64,000 bases of DNA from Tissierella creatinini. GTDB lineage: Bacteria; Bacillota; Clostridia; Tissierellales; Tissierellaceae. Position 1 is the first letter of the stretch; each line of letters begins with the position of its first letter. Below the pieces are notes generated by a model, which was given only the letters and a program-made list of their open reading frames with translations, made no database searches and was not told the DNA's origin. Below, one piece after another: positions 8,438 to 16,423 of this stretch. The position numbers were made by a program, and so were the translations under genes. The DNA lies in contig SUSS01000007.1 of NCBI GenBank assembly GCA_005046945.1, forward strand, positions 61,996-125,995, written 5' to 3'.

Positions 8438-9014
8438 CTAATTCACTCTTTTCTATAGATATCAAATAATTCCTTGCCTTGATTGTATTTAAATGTATAA
8501 GCCTACCCTTATCTACCAAATGCTTGATTGTATTATCCATACTAAGCCTCAATGCACCATCAAGATGCTTAAATGCATATTCCCTGTGGAAATCAACCCC
8601 CTGGAATGTTCTCCCTGGCTCGATGAAATCTGCAATATATATTATCTTCTCCAGTAAAGACATGTCCTCCTTACCTATGGTATGATAATATATACTACTT
8701 AGGATTTCCTTATCCTTTATACCAAATTCTATTTCTGCTACTTTTGCTCCCAAGGGTCCATGAATCAATTCCTTATTCTGAAGCATCATGTCATCTAAAA
8801 TTATATCAAAATCACTAACCCTTTTCAAGAGATACAAATGGTCTCTATACTTAGCACAGTCATGTAATAGACCTGCCATTCTAGCCTTATCTTCATCAAC
8901 CCCATATTTCTTTGCCAAGTCTACAGCTGTTTCCATGACTCCTATGGAATGTATAAATCTTTTTTCGCCTATGGTCCTGATTAGTTTTTCCTTTATGTCT
9001 AAAATTGATTTCAT
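8430..9014 (-). CDS. yqeK: YqeK family HD-domain hydrolase (diadenosine tetraphosphatase)
   Basis: YqeK proteins are metal-dependent symmetrical Ap4A hydrolases in Gram-positive bacteria. The HD motif is at His51-Asp52 (LLHDCAKYRD), with an upstream His22 (RFIHSIGV) and a downstream YHTIGKEDMSLLEKIIYIAD segment that supplies further metal ligands. At 194 residues it is full length. It shares an ATGA start/stop overlap with nadD, its usual partner. Confidence 0.94.
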   Translation of the reverse strand: MKSILDIKEKLIRTIGEKRFIHSIGVMETAVDLAKKYGVDEDKARMAGLLHDCAKYRDHLYLLKRVSDFDIILDDMMLQNKELIHGPLGAKVAEIEFGIKDKEILSSIYYHTIGKEDMSLLEKIIYIADFIEPGRTFQGVDFHREYAFKHLDGALRLSMDNTIKHLVDKGRLIHLNTIKARNYLISIEKSELDA

Positions 9015-9622
9015 CTAATCCTTCCTTTGTAAAGATTATGAATTATTATATATTCTTCTACCTTAGTCTTAACCATATATTTAACGGATTTGCCATTCTT
9101 AAGATTATGTCTTATAGTAGTTGAGGAGATCTCTATTATGGGAGCATCTATATAATGCATGGAGGCATTATACTTTTCTTCATAGCCCTTGATTTTCTTT
9201 AAGATCCACTCTTTATCTATGCCACTTCTTCCAATTACAATAAAGGAAAGAGTCTGAAGTAAAATAGACGGGCTTTTCCATTTAGTCAGTTCGCTTATAG
9301 TATCTCCCCCTATAATAAAATAGAATTCATCATCTGGATATTTTCTCTTTAACTCCTCTATAGTATCTATAGTGTAAGTATTTCCCTCTCTATCAATTTC
9401 GATTGTGGAAACTTCAAAATAAGGATTATTCTCAGTAGCAAGAAGAGCCATATTATATCTATGAAGAGCCGAAGCCACTTCGCTTTCATATTTATGAGGT
9501 GGATGTCCTGAAGGTATAAACAAGACTTTATCTAAATGTGCCTCCATTCTAATATGCTCACTTATTAATAAATGTCCTAAATGGATGGGATTAAAGGTCC
9601 CCCCCATTAAACCAATCTTCAT
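9011..9622 (-). CDS. nadD: Nicotinate-nucleotide adenylyltransferase NadD
   Basis: NadD joins ATP and nicotinate mononucleotide to form deamido-NAD. The nucleotidyltransferase motif GGTFNPIHLGHL is at residues 7-18 and the second ATP-binding motif ISSTTIR is near 164-170. At 203 residues it is standard length. The gene precedes yqeK with a 4-nt overlap. The leader contains a hairpin and a duplicated 15-mer (9634-9682). Confidence 0.96.
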   Translation of the reverse strand: MKIGLMGGTFNPIHLGHLLISEHIRMEAHLDKVLFIPSGHPPHKYESEVASALHRYNMALLATENNPYFEVSTIEIDREGNTYTIDTIEELKRKYPDDEFYFIIGGDTISELTKWKSPSILLQTLSFIVIGRSGIDKEWILKKIKGYEEKYNASMHYIDAPIIEISSTTIRHNLKNGKSVKYMVKTKVEEYIIIHNLYKGRIR

Positions 9623-9633
9623 AAGTTCCTCCT

Positions 9634-9682
9634 AAATGTAAACTTCAGAAATGTAAACTTCAGAACATAGGGTTCTGAAGTT
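9634..9682 (-). repeat. Hairpin with a duplicated arm between yhbY and nadD
   Basis: An 11-bp stem, AACTTCAGAAC/GTTCTGAAGTT (9656-9682), is followed on the minus strand by a direct repeat of the 15-mer CTGAAGTTTACATTT (9634-9648 and 9649-9663). The second arm copy could compete for pairing. The T-run is weak, so this is a possible attenuator or leaky terminator within the obg-nadD run. Confidence 0.5.
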
Positions 9683-9688
9683 CCAATT

Positions 9689-9982
9689 TTACCTAGGCAA
9701 TTCAATTTTCTTGTTTTCTTGGGATTCTCTATATATAACAAACTTTTTGCCTATAGCCTGAACGAATTCTGCACCCAATTGATCCATAAGCTCATTTGCC
9801 ACTTCTGTAGGATCCAGTTCACAATTTTTCAATACATTTATCTTTACAATTTCTCTAGTTTCAAGAGCACCATCAACTTGCTTGATAAAATTCCCTGTTA
9901 AACCATTTTTTCCCAATTGGAATATAGGGTCTATATTATGGGCTAGGCTCTTTAAATAACTTCTTTGCTTTCCTGTTAACAA
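9689..9982 (-). CDS. yhbY: YhbY/CRM-domain RNA-binding protein
   Basis: This small CRM-domain protein associates with pre-50S ribosomes. An open frame extends up to 10042 inside obg, but the TTG at 9982 preceded by AAAGGAG gives LTGKQRSYLKSLAHN, matching the MLTGKQ start seen in Firmicute YhbY proteins, so the product is 97 residues. The CRM GxxG-type loop is seen at QLGKNGLTGNFIKQ. It lies 31 nt after obg in its usual ribosome-assembly context. Confidence 0.9.
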   Translation of the reverse strand: MLTGKQRSYLKSLAHNIDPIFQLGKNGLTGNFIKQVDGALETREIVKINVLKNCELDPTEVANELMDQLGAEFVQAIGKKFVIYRESQENKKIELPR

Positions 9983-10013
9983 ATTTTCCACTCCTTTAAA
10001 CTCTATGAAACTC

Positions 10014-11285
10014 TTAATCGAAGAATTCAAATTCATTTTCACAAATAAATACGGATTCTCCCTCCTCTATTCCAAGCTTTCTAAGCTCATCAATGATTCC
10101 CTTATTCTTAAGGGTTTCTTGGAAGAATCTCAATGAATCTACATCATCAAAATAGGTTGAAAGCAATAGCCTTTCTACAAAGGACCCTTCAACTATATAT
10201 CTTCCATCTTCAAACTTTACTATAATAGTCTCTTCTTGCTCTAAATCGGATTCGTCGAATTCCTCATCATAGGTCTCATATACTATTTCTGTTGCGTCCA
10301 AAAGATCCCAAATGGCATATTTAAGTTCTTTAATACCTTCTCCTGTTGCAGCCGATACAGAAAATACCTTATATCCCTTAGGCTCAAATTCTGCCTTTAT
10401 AGCTTGAAGACCTTCTTCTCCACCCGGCAAATCCAACTTATTTGCTGCTATAATTTGAGGCTTATCTTTAAGTTTTTCATTGTATTGGACTAATTCTTCA
10501 TTTATTTTATAAAAATCATCTATGGGGTCCCTGCCTTCGCTGCCTGAAGCATCCAGAACATGGACTAAAACTCTAGTTCTCTCGATATGCCTTAAGAAGT
10601 CGTGGCCAAGGCCAGCTCCTTCTGAAGCTCCTTCAATAAGTCCGGGTATATCAGCTATTACAAAACTCTTCTCTTCAGCTATTCTTACTACCCCAAGGTT
10701 TGGCTTTAAGGTTGTAAAGTGATAGTTAGCAATCTTAGGTTTAGCTGCTGATACTATGGATAGGATTGTGGATTTACCTACATTAGGAAAGCCTATTAAG
10801 CCAACATCGGCTAAAAGCTTAAGCTCTAGTATAATATGCCTTTCCTGACCCCTAGTTCCGGGCTCAGCAAAGCCTGGGGCTTGGCGAGTAGAGGTTGCAA
10901 ATTTTGCATTGCCTCTTCCTCCCTTGCCTCCTCTTGCTATGACAAATGTTTGGTCTTTTTCCTTTAAGTCTACAATCACTTTCCCAGTACTTTCATCCTT
11001 TATTAAAGTACCTACGGGAACTTTTAAGACTACATCCTTACCACTTTTACCGTACTGATTCTTAGATCTTCCGTTTTCCCCATTTTCACCTTGATAGGAT
11101 CTCTTATATCTAAAGTCCATTAAAGTTCTAATGCCTTCATCTGCTCTCAATATGATGGAACCACCATTTCCACCATCTCCACCATATGGTCCACCTGCAG
11201 GTTCGTATTTTTCTCTTCTCCAGGATACTATTCCGTCTCCGCCTTTACCTGCTTTAACGAATATATTCGCTACATCTATAAACAT
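10014..11285 (-). CDS. obg: GTPase Obg/CgtA
   Basis: Obg is an essential GTPase for 50S assembly and the stress response. Starting at the ATG at 11285 (after GAGGATGAT) gives MFIDVANIFVKAGKG, the standard Obg start; an ATG five codons upstream overlaps the ribosome site and is less likely. The Gly-rich OBG fold covers 1-155. The G domain has GFPNVGKST at 165-173, DIPGLIEGA at 212-220 and a later NKLD. A C-terminal OCT domain (about 340-423) follows. It has its own promoter downstream of the rpmA terminator. Confidence 0.96.
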   Translation of the reverse strand: MFIDVANIFVKAGKGGDGIVSWRREKYEPAGGPYGGDGGNGGSIILRADEGIRTLMDFRYKRSYQGENGENGRSKNQYGKSGKDVVLKVPVGTLIKDESTGKVIVDLKEKDQTFVIARGGKGGRGNAKFATSTRQAPGFAEPGTRGQERHIILELKLLADVGLIGFPNVGKSTILSIVSAAKPKIANYHFTTLKPNLGVVRIAEEKSFVIADIPGLIEGASEGAGLGHDFLRHIERTRVLVHVLDASGSEGRDPIDDFYKINEELVQYNEKLKDKPQIIAANKLDLPGGEEGLQAIKAEFEPKGYKVFSVSAATGEGIKELKYAIWDLLDATEIVYETYDEEFDESDLEQEETIIVKFEDGRYIVEGSFVERLLLSTYFDDVDSLRFFQETLKNKGIIDELRKLGIEEGESVFICENEFEFFD

Positions 11286-11321
11286 TTTTATCATCCTCAT
11301 TTTTGAATTACATCTATTTTT

Positions 11322-11349
11322 ATTATACCTTTTGAGTAAATCTTGTCAA
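11322..11349 (-). promoter_or_regulatory. Sigma-A promoter of obg
   Basis: TTGACA (11344-11349) and TATAAT (11322-11327), both read on the minus strand, have a 16-base spacer. The -10 lies 36 bases before the chosen obg ATG. Confidence 0.85.
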
Positions 11350-11404
11350 TTACAACAGTATTAGTATCCTACAGTTTTAGAAATTAATACGCAAGTCTCC
11401 CACT

Positions 11405-11430
11405 GTAAATTGGGTTAGGTCATAAAAAAA
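11405..11430 (-). repeat. Post-terminator motif, copy 1
   Basis: On the minus strand the terminator T-run is followed by ATGACCTAACCCAATTTACA. The first part is identical to the copy at 16.4 kb and nearly so to that at 27.2 kb, although the terminator hairpins differ. Confidence 0.65.
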
Positions 11431-11453
11431 GCTTACCATTCGGTAAGCTTTAT
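11424..11453 (-). terminator. Terminator of rplU-prp-rpmA
   Basis: A 9-bp stem, AAGCTTACC/GGTAAGCTT, with a 4-base loop is followed by seven T on the minus strand, just after the rpmA stop codon. Confidence 0.9.
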
Positions 11454-11462
11454 GATTTAAAT

Positions 11463-11753
11463 TTATGCTAGTTCTTCTACAGGATAAACACTTACTTGTT
11501 TCTTATCTCTGCCTTTTCTTTCGAATTTAACAACCCCATCAACTGTTGCAAATAAGGTGTCATCTCCGCCTTTTCCTACGTTAGTACCTGGATATATCTT
11601 AGTTCCTCTTTGTCTAACTAGGATGTTTCCAGCCAATACGAATTGACCGTCTCCTCTTTTTGTACCTAATCTCTTAGATTCACTATCTCTACCATTTCTT
11701 GAACTACCTACCCCTTTCTTAGAAGCAAATAGTTGTAAGTTCAATTTAAGCAT
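11463..11753 (-). CDS. rpmA: 50S ribosomal protein L27
   Basis: L27 lies near the peptidyl-transferase centre. The 96-residue protein has the Firmicute-type N-terminal extension [14 protein letters not shown]. The cysteine protease Prp cleaves such extensions after the LQLFA segment to expose the functional N-terminus. The body, [18 protein letters not shown] and KIYPGTNVG, is canonical. It overlaps prp by 8 nt, coupling the substrate gene to its protease gene. Confidence 0.98.
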   Translation of the reverse strand: MLKLNLQLFASKKGVGSSRNGRDSESKRLGTKRGDGQFVLAGNILVRQRGTKIYPGTNVGKGGDDTLFATVDGVVKFERKGRDKKQVSVYPVEELA

Positions 11754-12108
11754 TCATTACACCTCCCCTATATTCAAGAGTCACATATTTAGGGTAACTT
11801 TCTACCAACGATTTTATTCCAACTACAAAGGCCTCGAACAAGACCTGTGTAGTTTTTATTCTTTTATCATATTCAGGAATTAACATCCTTACATCTAAAA
11901 ATCCAGTTTCCTCATCAACCCTATATGAAATTTCATCTTCCTTTAGTCCACAAACATCTACTAGGGACTTTAAGGTTGTATGGCTTAGTATAGAAACTGC
12001 TGCACATATTATGTCCTCACCATAGGGTGCAAAATTACTATGTCCATGTATCTTAAACCCACTCATGAAATTTCCATTATTACCTGTGTAGATATTTACT
12101 TTAATCAT
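11746..12108 (-). CDS. prp: Ribosomal-processing cysteine protease Prp
   Basis: Prp removes the N-terminal extension of L27. The 120-residue protein shows the catalytic His in [20 protein letters not shown] (His22) and the catalytic Cys about a dozen residues later (Cys35). It lies between rplU and rpmA, the conserved position of the gene, 2 nt after rplU and overlapping rpmA. The extension on the neighbouring L27 supports active processing in this organism. Confidence 0.95.
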   Translation of the reverse strand: MIKVNIYTGNNGNFMSGFKIHGHSNFAPYGEDIICAAVSILSHTTLKSLVDVCGLKEDEISYRVDEETGFLDVRMLIPEYDKRIKTTQVLFEAFVVGIKSLVESYPKYVTLEYRGGVMNA

Positions 12109-12110
12109 TA

Positions 12111-12422
12111 TTATCCTAAGATTTTTTCAATCTTAACCTTAGTGAATGGTTGACGATGACCTTTTTTATTTCTCTCGTTCTTCTTAGCCTTGTATTTGAA
12201 AACAATAATTTTCTTAGCTTTTCCTTGTTCTAATACAGTTCCTTCAACCTTAGCACCATCAATATATGGTTTACCAGCATTTAAACCAGCATCGTTTGAA
12301 AGTATAAGGACTTTATCAAAATTAACACTTTCACCTTCTGCGACATTTAGTTTTTCTACGAAAACTACGTCACCTTCTTGTACTCTATATTGTTTACCAC
12401 CTGTTTCGATTACTGCGTACAT
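12111..12422 (-). CDS. rplU: 50S ribosomal protein L21
   Basis: L21 is a primary 23S-binding protein. At 103 residues it is full length, with [18 protein letters not shown] at the start and [16 protein letters not shown] near the end. It is the first gene of rplU-prp-rpmA, behind AGGAGGTG and a structured leader. A good promoter lies 83-111 bases upstream. Confidence 0.98.
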   Translation of the reverse strand: MYAVIETGGKQYRVQEGDVVFVEKLNVAEGESVNFDKVLILSNDAGLNAGKPYIDGAKVEGTVLEQGKAKKIIVFKYKAKKNERNKKGHRQPFTKVKIEKILG

Positions 12423-12498
12423 AATCGCACCTCCTCTTACCTAGTCTCGCCAATGTTAGGTGCCTAAGCTTTAAAACCCACATTGTGCGGCTTCACAC
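12423..12498 (-). promoter_or_regulatory. Candidate L21 mRNA leader
   Basis: The roughly 75-nt 5' leader of rplU starts near 12498 and contains self-complementary blocks, for example GTGTGAAGCCGCACA. Firmicute rplU genes often carry a conserved autoregulatory L21 leader (an Rfam family). The position and size fit, but no covariance-model search could be run. Confidence 0.5.
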
Positions 12499-12504
12499 CA
12501 TAGT

Positions 12505-12533
12505 AGTTTATCAAAAAACATTATTTATGTCAA
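12505..12533 (-). promoter_or_regulatory. Sigma-A promoter of rplU-prp-rpmA
   Basis: TTGACA (12528-12533) and TAAACT (12505-12510), read on the minus strand, are separated by 17 bases. They lie in the short gap after the RNase G gene. Confidence 0.8.
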
Positions 12534-12536
12534 TAA

Positions 12537-13763
12537 TTATTTCCTTATTCTGCCCCTTCCATTACAGGTTGGACATATTAAGGATACCTTTGCATCTAGT
12601 GTAGGTCTTGTCTTCTTTCTAGTTATCTCAACTAAGAATAATTTAGTTAAATCTACTATATGAGGCTTGTTTCTGTCCTTTTTAAAAGCATCATTCATCC
12701 TCGATAAAACCTTAGATATATGGTTCTCATCCTTCATATCTATGAAGTCAACTATTATTACTCCACCAATATCCCTTAATCGAATCTGTCTGGCTATTTC
12801 TTCAGCTGCCTCCAGATTAGTTCTTAATACGGTCTCACCTAGGGAGAAGTTACCTATGTATTTGCCTGTATTAACATCTATTGCTGTTAAAGCCTCAGTT
12901 TCATCTATTACTATATAGCCACCTGAGTTTAAGGTTACTTTCCTATCTAGAGCTTCCTTTATACCCAATTGAATCTTCATATCGTTTTCAATTGAAAAGT
13001 CAGGCTCAAGAACAGTTTTATCCTCTAGTTTATCAGAAAAGTAGTCATTTAAGACCAATAGATTCCTATAGACTTCTTCACTATTTACAATTATTCTAGT
13101 ATTGGTTTTATTGAAATTATCCCTTACAACTTGATATACTAGATTTAAATCCTTATAAAGAAGCTTTGGTGTAGGTAGGTAATTCCTTTCACCATCTATC
13201 TTTGAATATATTTCAAGTAGAGAATCATATTCCTCCTTAAGTATATTTTCCTCAACACCTTCAGATACAGTTCTAAAGATTATACCCATTTCTTTTATCT
13301 GTATTCTTTGTCCTATCTCCTTGAGGCGATGTACCTCTTCAGGATTGCGAATTTTCTTTGATATATTAATCTTCCTAGAATATGGAGTTAGGACTATAAA
13401 CCTACCTGGAATGCTAATATGGGTAGTAACCTTTGGTCCCTTTGTTCCCAATGGCTCCTTGATAACTTGTACGATTACATCCTCTCCACCCTTTATTACT
13501 TCATCTAAATCGTATTTAACACCTGTATAGAGCTGTTCTAATCTAAGTGCATCCTTTAGGTGTAAATATGCATTTTTCCCTTCTCCAATATCTATAAAGG
13601 CTGCATCCATGCCATGAAGCACATTGGTGACCCTGCCTCTATAGACATTGCCTAGTAGGGATTCATCCTCCAATTCTTCTGAATAGTATTCTACTAATCT
13701 ATTATCTTCTACGATTCCTACTCTATTTAGTTGTTCATTTGAATCGATAAATATATAGTTCAT
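12537..13763 (-). CDS. rng: Ribonuclease E/G family endoribonuclease
   Basis: RNase E/G cuts single-stranded RNA during rRNA maturation and mRNA decay. The 408-residue protein has an S1 domain (about 36-120), a central RNase-H-like fold and the two catalytic Asp residues, Asp296 (AIDVNTGKYIG) and Asp339 (IIVDFIDM). It ends with CPTCNGRG (Cys397, Cys400), the zinc-link motif, so it stops just after the Zn-link and lacks the small domain that follows in E. coli RNase G (about 489 residues). It follows the radical-SAM pair by 11 nt. Confidence 0.93.
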   Translation of the reverse strand: MNYIFIDSNEQLNRVGIVEDNRLVEYYSEELEDESLLGNVYRGRVTNVLHGMDAAFIDIGEGKNAYLHLKDALRLEQLYTGVKYDLDEVIKGGEDVIVQVIKEPLGTKGPKVTTHISIPGRFIVLTPYSRKINISKKIRNPEEVHRLKEIGQRIQIKEMGIIFRTVSEGVEENILKEEYDSLLEIYSKIDGERNYLPTPKLLYKDLNLVYQVVRDNFNKTNTRIIVNSEEVYRNLLVLNDYFSDKLEDKTVLEPDFSIENDMKIQLGIKEALDRKVTLNSGGYIVIDETEALTAIDVNTGKYIGNFSLGETVLRTNLEAAEEIARQIRLRDIGGVIIVDFIDMKDENHISKVLSRMNDAFKKDRNKPHIVDLTKLFLVEITRKKTRPTLDAKVSLICPTCNGRGRIRK

Positions 13764-13774
13764 GGTACACCTCT

Positions 13775-14491
13775 TTATAAGGGTTTATAGATTTGAGAGT
13801 TTTCCTGGGCGTATTGGCCCAATCTCTTTAACATTATGGATTCCAAATCAATTCCAATGAAAAGGTCCCTTTCCATAGTTTCTAGGAAATTTATAGGCTT
13901 AAGATTTCCATGTTCACCTGATTTTAAAAGACTGTTTAAAACTATGAATCCATCTTCGTCCTTTTCCTTAACGACCAGGTTTCCAATTAAAGGTTTTATA
14001 TCTACATCTACCTCTATCTTGCCCTTACCCTTTTTCTTCATCTTCTTCATTAGGATTTGGTCTTTTTCTAGCCATAATTGAAGAATTCTTGAAAGTTCAT
14101 TTAAATCAATTTCACTTTCCGTCATGAACTTAAGCTCATAGAAGGACCATTCTATCATGGAAGATACTGCAGGAGCTTTCTCTAAAGATGCAGCTCTTAG
14201 GATTTGTATGTCCTCAGGAAGGGCCTTATTCATCCTTTCTATAAATTCATCTATATCCATTTCTTTGTTCATTTCAATATCCATATATTCCTCTTCGCTC
14301 TCAACTCCTAAGGATAAAGGATTTCCTATAGAAAACTTAGGATGAGGATTAAAGCCTTCAGAATATTTTATTGGTATCATAGCCATATTAAAGGTTCTAT
14401 GAAATAGTCTAACCATATCCAGATGTGATATATATCTTAAATAATTTTTTTTTGTAAAAACCGCTCTAAATATCAATTGAAAACACCCCAC
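13775..14491 (-). CDS. TIGR03936 family radical-SAM-linked protein (DUF2344)
   Basis: This 238-residue protein is the usual partner of the large radical SAM protein encoded just upstream. It starts with FRAVFTKKNYLRYISHLDM and contains GFNPHPKFSIGNPLSLGVES, both typical of DUF2344. Its biochemical function is not established. It overlaps the radical-SAM gene by 19 nt and precedes the RNase G gene, an arrangement common in Clostridia, where a link to RNA or ribosome maturation has been suggested only from context. Confidence 0.9.
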   Translation of the reverse strand: MGCFQLIFRAVFTKKNYLRYISHLDMVRLFHRTFNMAMIPIKYSEGFNPHPKFSIGNPLSLGVESEEEYMDIEMNKEMDIDEFIERMNKALPEDIQILRAASLEKAPAVSSMIEWSFYELKFMTESEIDLNELSRILQLWLEKDQILMKKMKKKGKGKIEVDVDIKPLIGNLVVKEKDEDGFIVLNSLLKSGEHGNLKPINFLETMERDLFIGIDLESIMLKRLGQYAQENSQIYKPL

Positions 14492-16317
14492 ATTTCACAA
14501 TTTTGAATACCACAGGCTCTACAACCCTTCCTGCAGTCCGGGGTTCTTTCTCCCTCTATAGCTCTTCTATATTCCTTTAGTAGATAGCTTTTATTAACAC
14601 CAGGGTTAATAAAGTCCCAAGGAAATATTTCGTCCTCTTTTCTGGTCCTATTGGCATAGAAATATGGATCTATATCAGTTTCTTCGATTGCAGCCATCCA
14701 TGTATCGAATTTAAATAAATCTGACCATCCATCGTATTTACATCCCTTTTCCCAAGCCTTTACAAGGAGTTTTGATAATCTTCTGTCTCCTCTTGCAAAT
14801 ATGGCTTCAAGATAGGATAAATCAGCATCGTGGTAGTTGAAGGAAACCTTATTATCCTTAATGCTATTCTTTACTAGGTAGATCTTTCTCATAAATTCTT
14901 CTATAGTATCTTGACCATACCATTGTAATGGAGTAAACGGCTTTGGTACGAAGCAGGATGCACTTGCCGTCAACTTAAAGTTCCCCTTTCTCTCTTGAGG
15001 AGGCCTGTTAAAGAATAAATCCTTTACTAGATATGACAGATGTTTTATTCCCATTACATCCTCATCGGTTTCAGTAGGAAGTCCAATCATAAAATACAAT
15101 TTTATCCTCGACCATCCCTCTTTAAAGGCATAGGAAATAGCTTTGACCAAGTCATCCTCTGAAACTCCTTTATTTATTACATCTCTAAGTCTTTGGCTGC
15201 CCGCCTCAGGTGCAAAGGTTAGACCACTCTTTCGTACCCTTTCTATCTCCTTAAGAACATCGATACTAAAAGAATCCAGTCTTAAGGAAGGAAGGGATAC
15301 TCCCACCTTTCTGTCCTCATACTTTTCTATTAGCTGCTTTGTAAGAAGCTCTAAGGATGTATAATCGCAAGAGCTTAAGGATGATAGGGATATGGTTTCA
15401 TAGCCTGTGCTGTCCAATAGGTTTTCTGCTATCTCCATTAGTCTATCAGGAGATTTTTCCCTAATTGGTCTATATACCATACCTGCTTGGCAGAATCTGC
15501 ATCCGTGAGTACAGCCTCTAAAAAGCTCCATAGTAATTCTATCATGAACTGTATCAATAAAGGGAACTATCATCTTATCAGGGGTATACATCTCATCGAG
15601 ATTCTTGACTATTCGCTTATTTATTACGGAAGGTGCTCCCTCTACAATTGGGAACATTTCTTTAATGGTTTTATCCTCGTTATATAATACATCATAAAAT
15701 GCAGGAATATAGATACCTTCTATATTAGCAGCCTTTCTTAAAAAGAGATTTTTGTCCCAATTTTCCTTTTTATTCTCCTCATATAGCTTTAATAATTCAA
15801 GGGTTACCTCTTCCCCTTCACCAATGACGAATAAGTCTATGAAATCAGCTATAGGCTCTGGATTATATGCACAAGGACCACCTGCTATTATCAGTGGATA
15901 TGAATCGTCTCTATCCTTTGAATAAAATGGAATATTAGATAAATCTAAAATATTTAATATATTTGTATAGCTCATTTCATATTGAAGTGTAAATCCTATT
16001 AGGTCGAAGTTTCTTACCTCTTCCTTATTCTCTAAGGTAAATAAGGGTAAGCCCTCTTTTCTCATTTCCTCCTCCATATCAATCCATGGTGAAAATACTC
16101 TTTCACAAACATAATTTTCTTCATTATTTATAAGGTTATATAGTATGTGCATTCCTAGGTGGGACATACCTACTTCATAAACATCGGGAAAAGAAAATGC
16201 GAATTTAACACTTACTTCACTTAAGTTCTTCTTTATAGAATTCTTCTCCATACCTATATATCTTGCGGGCTTTTCAACCTTTTTAAGGATTTTATCAAGT
16301 TTTATCTTGTTTATCAT
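14473..16317 (-). CDS. TIGR03960 family B12-binding/radical SAM protein
   Basis: The 614-residue protein has an N-terminal cobalamin-binding-like domain (about 35-185, with AGGPCAYNPEPIADFIDLF), then a radical SAM core with the CxxxCxxC cluster at Cys269, Cys273 and Cys276 (RGCTHGCRFCQAGM). A C-terminal Cys-rich segment (DCRKGCRACGIQNC) may hold another cluster. The typical B12 DxHxxG motif is not evident, as in many of these proteins. The substrate is unknown. It is translationally coupled to the TIGR03936 partner. Confidence 0.9.
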   Translation of the reverse strand: MINKIKLDKILKKVEKPARYIGMEKNSIKKNLSEVSVKFAFSFPDVYEVGMSHLGMHILYNLINNEENYVCERVFSPWIDMEEEMRKEGLPLFTLENKEEVRNFDLIGFTLQYEMSYTNILNILDLSNIPFYSKDRDDSYPLIIAGGPCAYNPEPIADFIDLFVIGEGEEVTLELLKLYEENKKENWDKNLFLRKAANIEGIYIPAFYDVLYNEDKTIKEMFPIVEGAPSVINKRIVKNLDEMYTPDKMIVPFIDTVHDRITMELFRGCTHGCRFCQAGMVYRPIREKSPDRLMEIAENLLDSTGYETISLSSLSSCDYTSLELLTKQLIEKYEDRKVGVSLPSLRLDSFSIDVLKEIERVRKSGLTFAPEAGSQRLRDVINKGVSEDDLVKAISYAFKEGWSRIKLYFMIGLPTETDEDVMGIKHLSYLVKDLFFNRPPQERKGNFKLTASASCFVPKPFTPLQWYGQDTIEEFMRKIYLVKNSIKDNKVSFNYHDADLSYLEAIFARGDRRLSKLLVKAWEKGCKYDGWSDLFKFDTWMAAIEETDIDPYFYANRTRKEDEIFPWDFINPGVNKSYLLKEYRRAIEGERTPDCRKGCRACGIQNCEMWGVFN

Positions 16318-16378
16318 TAGTTTTTTCCTTTCATTTGTACTATTTATATATTATCATTAAATTTGTGATTTTTATAGA

Positions 16379-16405
16379 TGCAAATTGGGTTAGGTCATAA
16401 AAAAA
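16379..16405 (-). repeat. Post-terminator motif, copy 2
   Basis: On the minus strand the T-run is followed by ATGACCTAACCC and AATTTGCA. This is the best match to the shared consensus. Confidence 0.65.
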
Positions 16406-16423
16406 CCCTAAACTTTAGGGTTT
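16399..16423 (-). terminator. Terminator overlapping the end of the SpoIVFA-like gene
   Basis: The stem AAACCCT/AGGGTTT is followed by a run of seven T on the minus strand. The last two sense codons lie in the left arm and the TAA spans the arm/loop boundary (16415-16417). Confidence 0.85.
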
